This document shows positions 40,968 to 52,903 of a DNA stretch of 64,000 nucleotides, piece by piece (the first letter of the stretch is position 1; every line of letters starts with the position of its first letter). Origin of the DNA: Symsagittifera roscoffensis (taxonomy: Eukaryota; Xenacoelomorpha; Acoela; Convolutidae); contig NC_087062.1 of assembly GCF_963678635.1 (NCBI RefSeq), forward strand, positions 56,307,970-56,371,969. Direction: 5' to 3'. Made by a program: the position numbers and the translations under genes. The notes under the pieces were generated by a model, which was not told the DNA's origin, did no database searches, and worked only from the letters and a program-made list of their open reading frames with translations.

Positions 40968-41507
40968 TGACTTTCGTAACGAAAGTAACGGAACATTTGT
41001 GCTCGCGTTGCTTTTTTCTTCGGACAAATTTCGACTTTTTAACTAGCCATTTATGACGGTCCAAAGGTATTGTTGTCCTGAGTGCAAATTTGAAAAAATA
41101 TATCACCGTTATCCTTTTTTAAAAAGTTATGGGGGTTTAACGGTTGCCATTTTGATCAATTTGGGACAACTAATGCGCGATATATGTCGCGCTATAAACG
41201 CGTGAGCGGAGATTTATTCCGCGTTAGAAATTGTTTCAAATTGGTTGAAGGAAGCTTATTTGTCATAAATGATTTGTTACTAGGAGCGAAATCTGTCACT
41301 TTGTACTTTATATGGCGTGTGTGGGATGATTTTCATAAATAATCTCAAATTTAAAAAATATATATTCCATTTTATTCAATTACATTTAATTTTTTCATGT
41401 CATTACTGCTCCATAGACCTTAAAAGGCAGTCAGAATATTCAGACTAAAAAAATATTCAGACTAATTTCAGAATAAAAGGCTTCGCCCTGATACGAGCAG
41501 ACTTGTT
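40968..41507 (-). mobile_element. MITE-like repeat, copy 2 (inverted relative to 28640-29131)
   Basis: Reverse-complement match to copy 1 across its length, ending in GCCCTGATACGAGCAG at 41483-41500. It is diverged, with an extra duplicated AATATTCAGACTAA near 41436-41465. It lies in the last intron of the broken GABA-T gene. Confidence 0.7.
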
Positions 41508-42631
41508 TAATATTTACGCTTGCAATTAGGAAGCGCTTTAAAATTAACGTTTTCAGTTTAACACGAGTGTAATTAAATCACGTAAATGAGTCATTTCGCT
41601 AACAGAACTTTTTTGAATAAATATGCATTGTACATTCCCGTTTCTTTCGAAAATTAAGTCGATTCTGAGTTTTGAAATTTTTCATAGCTCAAAGTTAATT
41701 GTGACAAAAAAAAATGTTCAAACATTTCACAAAAAAAATTTTCTAGAGAAAGTTTCTGAATTCTGACTAAAAGTCTGTGTCAAAAGTTAAAGAATAAAAT
41801 GGTTTTCTTATATCTTGATGTTTCTTGCCTGATAACGCGGAGTGCACGTTTTGATAACAATCTTAATCTTTTGTGCAGCTGTGATTGTGGAACCCATTCA
41901 GGCGGAAGGTGGCGACAACCAGGCCTCACCCCAGTTCTTTCGTAGGCTGCAAAAGATATGCAAGGAGCACAATGTCGCCTTGATTGTAGAAGAGGTGCAG
42001 ACTGCCTTCGGACCCAACGGACAATTCTGGGCACACGAGTCCTGGGATCTTCCCTCTCCCGCGGATATGGTGATATTCAGTGAAAAGATGCACATTGCTG
42101 GTTTCTACTGCCAGCCAGAATGCGAAGAAGCCCAGCAGGGTTATAGAATTGTCAACACATGGGTCGGTGATCCGCTCCGATTGGCGCTTTTGAAAACGAC
42201 ATTAGAAGTAATCAAACAGGACTGCTTTCTCAAGGTTGTGAAGAAAAGCGGGAAGATCTTGATGGAGGGCTTGAAAAAGCTTAGAAAGTTCGAGGCCTCA
42301 TATGATCTCACGCGTGGGTGGCATGGGAACTTTCATTGAATTTGACATTCCGACCGAAAAGATGAGGAAAGATCCGATTAGCCGAATGTTCCATAAAGGT
42401 GTTCTGTTTGGTGGATGTGGCGTGTCATCTGTCAGAATGAGGACCGCTCTGATATTTGATCAAAAGGAATGCGAAATTTTTCTGGAGACTCTAAAACATT
42501 GCCTTTGATTGAAAGTATTTTCATTGAACTGGATATGAAAATATTTATTTGACGCGATATTTTATTTGATTATTGAGGTATAATTTGTTATTAAGCTGAT
42601 TGGCTAAAAAAAAATTTCTTTTGAAATGTTG

Positions 42632-42637
42632 AATAAA
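42632..42637 (+). terminator. Polyadenylation signal AATAAA after the GABA-T remnant
   Basis: Exact AATAAA 124 bases after the final GABA-T stop. Confidence 0.45.
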
Positions 42638-42639
42638 CT

Positions 42640-43740
42640 TTTTTTTAAAATCAGCAGCCGTCATGATGAAGTAAAACTCAGTTACGAAACACATTTTTTT
42701 CCTTCATTGTTTTTGGGTTCTTGTTTTGGAATTTTTAATTTATACGAAGTTTTCAAGGTCTTGAGCAATGAACCAAATTGACTTGACAATCTCAGTTCAA
42801 GCTGGATTCCTGACTCATGTGTTAAGCCGTAGCGAAGCTCTGAATACTCTGAGCGACCTTTGTTGTCTCAAATTTTGTAGAAAGAAATTAAAATTGATAT
42901 GCTTTTTAAATTTTTTTAAAAATTTTTTGCCGCTTCCCTAACCAATGTCAACTACCAATTGACGGAATTTGCCTCTTGTAGGTAATTAGTAGGATCACTT
43001 GAAAACTTCTCTCGGTGTGTTTTCTTTTTCACTGGCAACTTGTGAGTGACTGATTTTGATTCAGTCTGAAAAATAGAGATGTCTGGTCGCAAAAATAAGA
43101 AAAATCCATCTGCGAACATTTTTGTCATATAAATGGCGTTTAAAAGATATTTAATGTTTGCGAAATTAACAATTTTATAAAAATGCAAAGCGTCCGTCAA
43201 TTGCCAGGTTTCTATTAACTCGTAGCTTGCGCAGTCCCTTAATCCGGCTCAAAATCTATTCATTGATATAAGGCGTGCTAATTGATCCATTTTTTTTGTG
43301 ACATTGCATATTGGGGTGAAAAATTCGTATTGAAACTGAACAGAAATCCTTTTTTTTTCATTTTAAACTTGTCAAAAACAATATAGGCGTGTCAGAACTG
43401 AACCTTCAGGGCTTTGCACTGCTTCGAGTAAACATCTCCTATCTTAAGCGTGGTTTTTCGCATGATCACAAATCATTCTTGCAGTACAGATAAATTGATA
43501 CAAAGAGCATAAAAAATTGATTTTGTTGAAAAAAAATTAAACTTGAAATTAAACATCAAGTAGAAATCAGAGCGTCGATTTTTTAACAGGGAGTCGGAAG
43601 TTAGAATTTATTACTTCAATCTCTGAAATTGGATTAAAGAAAAACAACCAAAAAAGCCGAGAAACGCCAAGTCTTCTTTTATTTTTTTTGGGTTATGGCA
43701 GATCTTAGGGCATAACATAGGTTTTTACACTTGAGAACTT
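42640..43740. other. Intergenic, nothing recognised
   Basis: AT-rich sequence with homopolymer runs and only short frames without motifs. Confidence 0.5.
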
Positions 43741-44120
43741 AAATGAGTTTGTGTTATAGTACGAATATTCTTTTTTTCTAACCTAAATCACATATTGAAG
43801 TAACTTTTGGAGCACCTTTACAGCTTTTTGATAGCATGTGCTGTGAAATTCAGTAAGTTATTAATAAATCCAGTTGATGCATTTCTCATTCTTCAAATGA
43901 ACCGAAAAAAGCTATTTGCTTCAAATATCAGTACAATAATGAAAACTTGATTAAAGACATTTTTGAACTCAATAAACCTCGCAATGTTTTTGAAATGCTG
44001 AATTTATACATAATGCAAAATTGTGTGTATTTGTAGCCAATTTTGCTGCATCAAATTGGCAATTTATAAGCATATTTAGCTGCTTTATTTGTGACTAGTG
44101 TTTGTGTGTTGTAAAGTGTG

Positions 44121-44285
44121 TTTGGCCGAGCTAGCAGGACGCATGAGACTCCAAATCTCGAGGTCGCAGTTTCAATCCGATTCGCTGCAAAGTTTTACTA
44201 GTTCGATGCTTTTTTATTTTTTAATTTTTCACTTCATAAAGCTGCTTTTTGTCGCGTTCTTGGAAATAACTGCAAAACGCGTTTG
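44121..44285 (+). repeat. tRNA-derived SINE, family A, copy 3
   Basis: Head TTGGCCGAGCTAGCAGGACGCATGAGACT, B box GGTCGCAGTTTCAATCC, and the start of the shared body (AAGCTGCTTTTTGTCGCGTT). The 3' end is eroded. Confidence 0.7.
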
Positions 44286-45483
44286 AAAATTGAGTTTGAT
44301 TAGTCAAAAGTTACTTGCTGCAAATGATTAATTTTGGTCGCGTCTATTGAATCAGTGAGGGTTATTCCTACCACTAAAATAAGGAGAAATTTTCTCTTCG
44401 GGTGTTTTGGTTTCTTAAACTTTTTTGTTCCGCAAAATCAGATACCAGAAATAATAATCAGAATGAGTCGAATGAATAAACATATTAAAATGACCTTAAC
44501 AAATTTTGAACAGTTTTCTCAGTGCTGAGAAAGGTTGGTATGAAAGTTTTGATATTCAGTCTTATTTGGAGCAAGTAACGCAAAAAGCTCTTTTTTAGAT
44601 AATTCTATTGTACTGCGAAAAGTTTTGTGTTTTAAGTAACGCCAAAAGCTTTTAATTAAGCTTTATTTAGTAATGATAAAATTTTCGATTTTTAGCTGCA
44701 GAAATCTTGCAAAACTGACTACGTCAATGCACACTTTTAGTAAATCAACCGTGGAATAATTTTGAAGCCCAAATGACCGTGATGCTGATGCTTGAAAAAC
44801 TCAAAAAAGGTCTCAGCACCGAGAAAACTGGTCTAAATAATTTCAATTTACTGACTAAATTAGACAGTCCGAATTGTGCAGTCTAAATTTTTCAAAATTT
44901 TTAACCTGCAGCTAGCGCTCTGAATATTTCTCATCCAATCACATTATTCAATCACATTTTCTAGAAAGTTGAAAGTCAGGAAATCAAGACAAAAAAATTT
45001 TGCCTAAAACCTTTTTTGTTTTTGAATTTTTTTCTGAAATGATTTTTGATCGGAATTTTTTGTTCTGCTTGCACAAGAACTAGATATCCTTTTTTATATT
45101 ATGCATCTTTATTTAGCATTCTCCATTCTGTATAGTTTTTAATTCAGCAATCAATAAGTGCAAAGGCTTCGATAAAATTTGAAATTTTATATTGTACAGG
45201 AAGTGGATTTGATTTTTCAACAGTCATTTACAACTTTATTGGACCTGTTTTCTATGTTAACCAATTGGGTATTGAAGTACTTGTTTATAAGCCACGGAGA
45301 CATTTCTGCGCCAAAAATTATGCAGAACAATATGCCGCATTTTTGTATGGCTTTGACGAATACTTTGTGTTTGTTTGCTTGCTCCTTTAAAAATCAGTTA
45401 CACTTGCGAAAGCAACTATTCTGTAATCAGAACTGTAATTTTGTAACCTTCAACAAATTTTTCCATAAATCTGTTAGAAAATG

Positions 45484-45600
45484 AAGTTGCTTTATTAGTG
45501 AATTTAAGCAACTGAGAGACTCCCCACTGAGCCTCGAGATAAGGCGGTCGCCTTTGTACTCCAAGGTCCGGGGTTTGAGTCCCAACAGGACCTTGCTTTT
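45484..45600 (+). repeat. tRNA-derived SINE, family B, copy 3
   Basis: GAAGTTGCTTTATTAGTGAA leader, then a good tRNA-like module: CGAGATAAGGCGGTCGCC (A-box region) and GGGGTTTGAGTCCC (B box), ending in AACAGGACCTTGC and a T run. Confidence 0.7.
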
Positions 45601-46939
45601 TTCAGAAAGTATGAAATCGAATAAAAAATCCGGGAAAAAATGGTTTGGCAGACTTTTGTTTGTCTGCTTACTGCCACCGGGAATTTTCTGTGCTGTCAGC
45701 ATTTTGCATTGTGACATTCAGCATTTTGCATCAACATTTGACCTATTCCTGAAACTTATAAAATTAATTGCCCTACCGTGGTGTATGTTTCTTGGCTTTT
45801 TCGTATGTTTAACAGACTTAGTTATCTTTTTTGGTGTCGCTTCAAAGGGAGGAACTTATCAAGTTGTTTTTTAAAATTTAGGTAATTAGTATTAAAAATT
45901 TTCAAATTTAATTGCTCAATATTAATGTTAATTGCTCAAAATTTTCTATGACAACAATTTTTCGGCATTTTTTATTCTGGCTCAGTGGGTGTGTACCCAC
46001 TTGTCGGCTTATTGGCCGTTTGGTAAGCACTAAAATCTTGTTTCAAATTAGTTGTTGTTTTTTCGACTGTTTTTCTGAGGTTATTTTCTATTCGCTAGCT
46101 TGCAATGCTGCGCTTGCGTTGTATCGCAAGTGATGCGAAGCTCCGCTTCGCCTTTGTGTATTTACTTAAACCAAATGTGCAGAATGGAAACTTTTTTTTA
46201 GTGGGCTAAAAAGAATGTCGCAAAATAGTACCAAAGGGGATTCCATTTGGATGGCGATTGGTCAAACTCCTGATCCATCACCTTACGACTCTAGCACGCG
46301 CGGCTTTGAAAATAATACTTCTCGACCTGTTTGAAAAAATCACCTGAAAACGACTCTGCTGGTCTAACTTAAGGTGATCTTCAAAAAAAAACAGGATAAA
46401 ACATTTTAGCTGCGTTTTTAAAATTTTAGCTGGAAGGAAAAGTCGTGGAGCCTGAAAATCAGTAAATTGAGAATTAAGATGACCGGAATTCAGTCAAACG
46501 CTACAGTTATTGGTTCTCAGTCGCTAAATTATTCAAATTCTCAAATATTTCAAAATTAGTTCAAAATAATTTTTTGACGAGAAAAAATTCGAAGTTCAAA
46601 AAACAAAAAAGTTTTTATGTGAAAGAGTTTTGCAATTTTGATGTTAAGCAAAAAAAAACTTTAAATTGCATATATCTTTTCAATGAGCAGCCTAAAATTA
46701 TATTTCTTATGAAAAAGATTGCAATCACTTTCACTTCATTTAGAATACAACAATTTTCTTGATGATACCATTGGGTTTTCTTAACAATTAAATGACACAC
46801 CTGATTCGATATTATATGAAAAAAAGATCATTTCCTATTGGTGATACAAGATGGGATTCATAAAGGTTAATGAAGGTATTTTAATTAAAAACATTCACTC
46901 ATACCTTATTTTAAAAACAATTCGAGATAAGCTAATAAT

Positions 46940-49900
46940 GCAAGCAGAAGCAGTTGCAGCTGAGGAAACTGAGGCCGAGACTGAGCCACAGAAACACGAG
47001 AAGAAATTGCTCCATTTAGAGTTCAATTTCAAGAGGTTAGTACAATTGAGACTGCCAAAATCACGGTTTGAACTCTGAATTTTGTATTGTATAAATTATT
47101 CTATTTAAAACAATTTTTCTTGAGATCTGAACTCGTGTTTTTTGTCTGCGTTTATGAGCCAGTAAAAAGGGTGGAGTTTTCCATTTTTCAGTTACTTTCT
47201 GGTATAATTATTACAAATTCTCTTCTAGTGGTCGAGGATCTCAGAAAACAATTTTCCGACCCAGAGTTATTGTTTTCTGAGTCGGAAAATACGCAGAGCG
47301 TAGTGTCATATCACGGTATCCACTTTTTCCAATCTGAGTCGCAAATAAAAGTGCACATTATTTGTTGGCATCTTGAAATTTTAATTTCTGGTTTTCTCAA
47401 TAGCATTATAATTTTGTATCTGGTTTTTTAGTGGCTATTTTCTATTTGATAAAAATGTCCAAGTGTTAAACTTTTAAAGTCTTCGCTGCACAATTTGTGT
47501 TTCACTTATGTTAGATGAAAAAACTTAGTGCCTTACACTAAGTGCAGTTTTTGAAATTTTGTTCATTTTTCGGAAATTTTTTCTACTTTTTTTCTTCTAA
47601 AACTGCCCTGTCAAATCTGAGATAAAAAGGTTAATTGAAAAAACAGTGAGTTACAATTTTAACTCAGCATTATCAGCTTCATTTTTTGAAGAATTTTGCC
47701 GGAAACTTTGCCGAAAAAAAACTGATATAATCTCAGCTTTACTTTTCATCAAACAAATACCGAAATCTCAAATAACCGAAAACGCATTTTTTTTATAAAA
47801 CCGTTGTTTGGTGGATCAACCTTAAGAAAAAAAGTTAAGAACCCCGTATTATCTCTGGGACGTTTTAAAAAACTCACTAATGAGTTTTATCTCAAGTTAT
47901 TTCTAACGACTCATTTTTACACAAACTTGGGAAAAGCTGGAAGGATTTTAGGATAAATAAAAAAATTATTTCTGTTGTATTACATATTCATACATTATAA
48001 TATATATGCTATTATGACGTGCACTACTGTACATTTGTTTGCAGGCAATGAATGCCACCAGCCAATTTTGTTTTGGATTCTGAATGTACCAATAAAAGTG
48101 TTTCTCTGTCATCTCCCCTGCAAAAGAGCGTTTTTTGTACTATTGATAGGAATAGTATGTACTTAGTAAATGTCCATTTTTCGAGATTTTGGTACTTTTT
48201 TGAAAATTACGTATTACGTATCGTATCAGTATATTTTAAAATATATATATTTTATCTAACAGGCACTCCAGCTTTTGGTGCTCTCCTAGTGTTTAACTAT
48301 TGCTAGGATGTGTGACGTGGTAAGTGGTTCGCTTCTGCTGGCACATATCACAGTTTTATAATTTTGCTTGAATGATAATGTTTTTGGCAAGTAAAGTTGT
48401 GTTCTTCTTTTAAAAAATGGAGATGAAGCAAACTTTTCCTAAAAAAAATTTCCAAAGTTTTTAGTTTTTTTGTCGGCATCCTTACAGATACAAAAAATAT
48501 GGCTGATTTCGAATTAATGCGCTGTCACTAAATGTCCATTCACAGCCTGCAGAATTTTTTGACCGATTCTGGTTTTGTAAAAAGTAGCTGGGGCCACGAT
48601 GCGGTCAAATTTCTTTAAACTTTGTCAAACTGTTTTTTCTGGTCAAACTAGTTTCTGTCATACAAACTTACTCAAAAATGGCCTGTTGTTTTTTCATTTT
48701 GCAAATTGCAGGCAATCAATTGGAGCCTCTGGCAATGAAAGTCACTGGCACAGCGTGAAAGAGGCTCTACTCTTGCTTCCAGAATGTTCTGGAACCTTCC
48801 GACTGGGACTGGGATCTGACACCATTCCTGGTATGGGGACGGTGCAAACTGTGTACATTTCTCACACCACTGAGCGCAAAACGCTGAGAGAAGTTGTTTC
48901 GCAGGTGAAAAACAAATATGAAAATTGTCAGCTGCGAGTGTTAAACAAATTTAAAAAAAAGGAACAGAAAGTCTAAGATGATCTGTGAAAACCGAAAGTC
49001 CTACATGAACTTAGTGAAACTGAACAAATGACGTTTTAAAACCTGGTTTTAGGCACGTTTAGGCGCAAAATTCTACACTATTTTGGGTCGACTAAAAAGA
49101 TTTTAGGTTTTGATTAGAAAAAATCAAACCGCCCTCAAAACTAGTATACACAAATTGGCGCCTCTTTATCTATCCCTCCTATAGTGATATACCGAATTGT
49201 TACGAATAGTCAAGTCAGTGACAAGACGACGATGCTATTCGTGCACTGGCTGCTACAGCTTAGAGATTCCTTTTCAACAACAAATTTTACTGCCGAACGA
49301 TCCTTCTAGGTTGCCAGCATGAAACCGCTGAAAAACTGCCTGCGACATAATATAAAGGAAGAGTTTGCTTTGGCATAAATCCTCATAGATTCAATAATGT
49401 ATAAATTTGCTTAATTTTTCTGCAGAATTTGGTATTTAATATTGATTTCCCGCCCCTAGAAAAATTTCTAGATCCACGGCTACCTACGATGCAGAAATCT
49501 GTAGCAAAAAAAAGAAATTTTGTTGTGTATTGGGAAGCTTGGATAATCAGTTTGGTCTATGATCAATGTTATCAACTTTAATGTGATATAGTTTCTTTGG
49601 GTGATCACTGTGTCGATTCCCCGAGGAGAGAAGGAAAACATCCCCCCTCCCTTATTAATATTATTAATAATAAATTGGTTTTCAAGAAGGAAACAGACCC
49701 GAATACTTTTTACAGAGCTCATAACAAAAAAATCCAGTTCATCTTGGAAAAACCGCAAAAAATCCAGTTTGCTGCCTAGTGGTGTCTTCATGAGCAAACA
49801 ACAAAAAAAAACAGTTGAATTTCCGACTATCAAAAAATTTTCATCAAAAATGCGTTGTCACAAATGTATAGATCCCGTATGCTACCCATAATTGATTTTA

Positions 49901-51136
49901 GTTGAACGTTTTAACGATTTAATAAGTCTTTGATTAACTTTTTTCTAATGCTTAAAATTGATTAAGAAAAATCGAACCCTATTTTTTGAGTTTTTTCGTT
50001 GCTGCTTATGGACGCATTTCGATTTTTTTTTAAATTTTTTTGCATATGCAACTTGAAACTCATTTTATCATTCAGATAAAGGCCAAGACTTTTTGAGGAC
50101 TTTTCTTCAACTAGATTAATCATTTTAGTCAATTTTGGTCCAAATTTAATTTTTTTTATTTATCCAGGTTAAGACTTTATCCAATTCTTAACACTTTCTA
50201 AGTCGTTTGTTTTTCCGTCTTTTTCCAATTTTGTTTGTAAAACCTAGCTTTTAATCATGGGATTAAAGCGTTACTTTTGAGTTCACACAAACTTTCGGCA
50301 GATCGTTTAAATCAATTAGAATCAGAAGGGGCCCCAAAATGACCCTCGTGGAACTCCAAGACGATAGGTTTGAACTCGATACCATGTTTTCTACTACATA
50401 GTTGGATGGATCCTTACGATAAATTGATATCAGTTTTTCCGCTTTTCCCCTTACTCCATAAGCTTTATATTCCATTAACCAGAACTCCATGGTCAAATTC
50501 CATGGTTTTTTTCAACCAGAATTCCAAACGGTGTCAAAAATGTCTGTTTGCAAGATCAAGAATTGTACAATTCAGTGTATTTGGTTGCTTAAGAAATGCC
50601 TAATACATGCAGTTTTTTCAGTCTTTGCTTCAACTGCGTCTCGCTTACTGCAAAAGCCACATTGTTCGTCAGCTCGGATGGTATGCTTCTAAAAAAGCCA
50701 ATTATTAATTTATACGGAATTTTTCCAAAACTTTTTGCGAGAGTTGGAATTTAAGTTATTGGTCTGAAGTAACTTAACTCTGTCTGTTGTCCCCTTTTGT
50801 AAGCAGGATGAACTTTTCCAATTTTAATCCGCTACTGTCTCATTTCTTATGACAAGGAGAATAGAGGCTGTAGAACTTCAAACTTAAAAAATGCCATCTT
50901 TGATATGCAGTATTGACGCTTTACCAAAATAATTGGTCATAGATCTTCAAGTGTTCGTAGGTCCTTCTACAGAGTTTGCAATGCTTAGGTTTTGTTCGGC
51001 TGGGAGGGGAGCAGCAGACTGGCCATGATGGTTGTGAATCCGAGGAACAGGGCCCACCTGGTGTGCAAGTGGACTGAGAGTGTCTACCCAGAAGACCTCA
51101 TCGAAGACGAAGTGGAGCAGCACATCATAGGGCCAT
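46940..51136 (+). other. Orphan exon candidates of an unidentified gene
   Basis: Several GC-richer open stretches bounded by splice-like sites occur here: 46940-47033 (Glu-rich, then KLLHLEFNFK, donor AG|GTTAGT), 47229-47350 (VVEDLRKQFSDPELLF), 48713-48905 (LPECSGTFRLGLGSDTIPG, TVQTVYISHTTERKTLREV, acceptor TTGCAG, donor CAG|GTGAAA) and 50989-51136 (RLAMMVVNPRNRAHLV, then YPEDLIEDEVEQHI, stop TAG, followed by AATAAA at 51186). Reading phases between the first two do not match simply, so I do not join them. I do not recognise the protein or proteins; some pieces may be unrelated or pseudogenic. Confidence 0.35.
50263..50720 (-). pseudogene. LINE reverse transcriptase relic
   Basis: Minus-strand reading shows FDTVWN, YGVRGKAEKLI, NYVVEN and ILGPLLILIDLNDLP, the palm region of a non-LTR RT (usually [21 protein letters not shown]). 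The Gln-Gly of PQG is gone and stops interrupt the upstream part. Confidence 0.75.
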
Positions 51137-51185
51137 AGAATAGAACATACTGCTGTTCATCTCCATTTCCATCCCGTCCCAGAAA

Positions 51186-51191
51186 AATAAA
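51186..51191 (+). terminator. Candidate polyadenylation signal AATAAA
   Basis: Exact AATAAA 50 bases after the stop of the orphan exon at 50989-51136. Confidence 0.4.
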
Positions 51192-51317
51192 CAAAAAAGC
51201 AGTGAATGTAGAGACTACAAAATGGTATTTAAATGGAAAACAGCCGTGTATTAAAAGCAATCAAGTCGTTACTTATTAATAGAATGGTTTTTCCGCTTAA
51301 CGTGTCAGCAATTTTTA

Positions 51318-52568
51318 TGGAAAATGGAAATGATTGTTCTAAAAATGGAAAGATTGTTCAACCTGAAAGGTATAAGATCAATTTTACGATAACAAAAAAT
51401 TTAACAAAAAACGTTAAATTCTCCCTGTGGCAAAATCTTTTATTTGTTATTAATGATTCGAATACTTTCACAAGCATCAAGGCAAAACTTAGGATTTTTA
51501 ATAGGAGTCACAAACTGTATTTTATCGCCCATGATAGAACATAGTGCTCCGCCGAAATACAATGTACCCATCGATGATACTAGAGGTGTATGGGTTGCCA
51601 AGGACGTTGACGACGACGAACAAGATGAAGGTGATCAACTGAATACAAATGGCATCCAAAAATCCGCCAAGCTATAACTACTTGATAGAACGCTGAAAGG
51701 CAATTGACAAGATGTCAACAGCTTGTGTTTGAATCATTTTTGGCAGCAGTTATAGAACTAGGTAGTACAGAGCTGATTTATATGATGTTAATTGAAATTT
51801 AAATTTTGACCCGCGTTATTCTCAAATTGAGTATAGTTAGAAAAACGATGATAATAATATGCTTTATCCTTACTTTGTTACAGGGGCAGATTTGGGGGGG
51901 GGGTGGGTTGCGGGAGTAGCGGGGGTAAAGATTTGGACTAAAAATGGAAAATGGAAATGATTGTTCTAAAAATGGAAAGATTGTTCAACCTGAAAGGTAT
52001 AAGATCAATTTTACGATAACAAAAAATTTAACAAAAAACGTTTAATTCTCCCTGTGGCATAATCTTTTATTTGTTATTAATGATTCGAATACTTTCACAA
52101 GCATCAAGGCAAAACTTAGGATTTTTAATAGAAGTCACAAACTGTATTTTATCGCCCATGATAGAACATAGTGCTCCGCCGAAATACAATGTACCCATCG
52201 ATGATACTAGAGGTGTATGGGTTGCCAAGGACGTTGACGACGACAAACAAGATGAAGGTGATCAACTGAATACAAATGGCATCCAAAAATCCGCCAAGCT
52301 ATAACTACTTGATAGAACGCTGAAAGGCAATTGACAAGAAGTCATCAGCTTGTGTTTGAATCATTTTTGGCAGCAGTTATAGAACTAGGTAGTACAGTGC
52401 TGATTTATATGATGTTAATTGAAATTTAAATTTTGACCCGCGTTATTCTCAAATTGAGTATAGTTAGAAAAACGATGATAATAATATGCTTTATCCTTAC
52501 TTTGTTACAGGGGCAGATTTGGGGGGGGGGGGGGGGGTTGCGGGAGTAGCGGGGGTAAAGATTTGGAC
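51318..52568 (+). repeat. 627-bp tandem duplication, two near-identical units
   Basis: Units 51318-51940 and 51942-52568 match almost base for base at an offset of 627. Differences are a few substitutions (for example 51530 region, AACAA/AAACAA), and the length of a G run (about 51893 and 52520). Each copy holds a 77-codon frame ending KSAKL, with an Asp/Glu-rich stretch (VDDDEQDEGDQ / VDDDKQDEGDQ). Confidence 0.9.
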
Positions 52569-52903
52569 GCTCCTCCCAACCCCCCCCCCCACCGCCACCA
52601 CTCAGGGATTCGACCCCCTGCCGAACCAAAGAGTCCCCCATGTACTATTTTGAGATATCCATTTTTGGCTGACTGACCCTAATATTTTTCTAAAGGAGCC
52701 TTTGCCGCCGATATATAATGAATTTGAATACAAAAAGAACATAAAATGACAATACCTATCAAAACAGTTTAGTTGAATTAATATAAAACGTCAAATCCAA
52801 ATTTTGCAGGAGAGGTTTAAATTGAATAATTTATGCATTATAAATGACACGTAAATTTTACGTTCAGTTTTTTGCAAATTTCGGCAAATAACGCCAAATT
52901 AAT

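Larger units (their letters stand above)
34469..42508 (+). pseudogene. ABAT: 4-aminobutyrate aminotransferase (GABA-T), broken and interrupted copy
   Basis: Recognisable pieces are: 34469-34740, an Arg/Ser/Ala-rich mitochondrial presequence then YLVDVDGNQILDAF; 35476-35610, NHPALL and NRPALG; 36005-36107, TSGFHGRTLGSLS; and 41879-42508, VEPIQAEGGDN, EEVQTAFG, FSEKM (the PLP lysine is kept), NTWVGDP and GGCG near the end. Known GABA-T degrades GABA in mitochondria with PLP. Lesions: between NRPALG and SLLSVAPKG the frame changes and about six residues are lost; near 42300 the frame shifts again before ISRVGGMGTF; the exon with the CGS..NENA region and the one before VEPIQ are not found. A LINE, a satellite and a MITE-like repeat lie between the pieces. 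Splice sites are still mostly intact, so the loss may be recent. Assembly errors could explain single frameshifts but not missing exons. Confidence 0.85.
43745..46150 (+). repeat. Second, diverged copy of the 24,700-27,600 composite repeat
   Basis: The same elements occur in the same order as upstream: TAGTACGAA..TTCTTT..TCTAACCTAA (43758 and 24715), family A SINE (44121 and 24829), GCGAAAGCAACT..TGTAATC (45407 and 25050), family B SINE (45484 and 25137), GTGTGTACCCACTTGTCGGCTTATTGGCC (45991 and 25572), and ATCGCAAGTGATGCGAAG..CGCTTCGCC (46122 and 27400). Distances differ, so insertions and deletions have occurred since the split. Confidence 0.6.

Noticed and set aside
40888-41106. 72-codon minus-strand ORF
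   Set aside because: Overlaps the MITE-like repeat and has no homologous reading frame in the other copy.
42060-42100. Loss of the PLP lysine in the GABA-T remnant
   Set aside because: Only the first Lys of the family's SKKM is replaced (FSEKM); the second, which aligns with the PLP lysine, is present.
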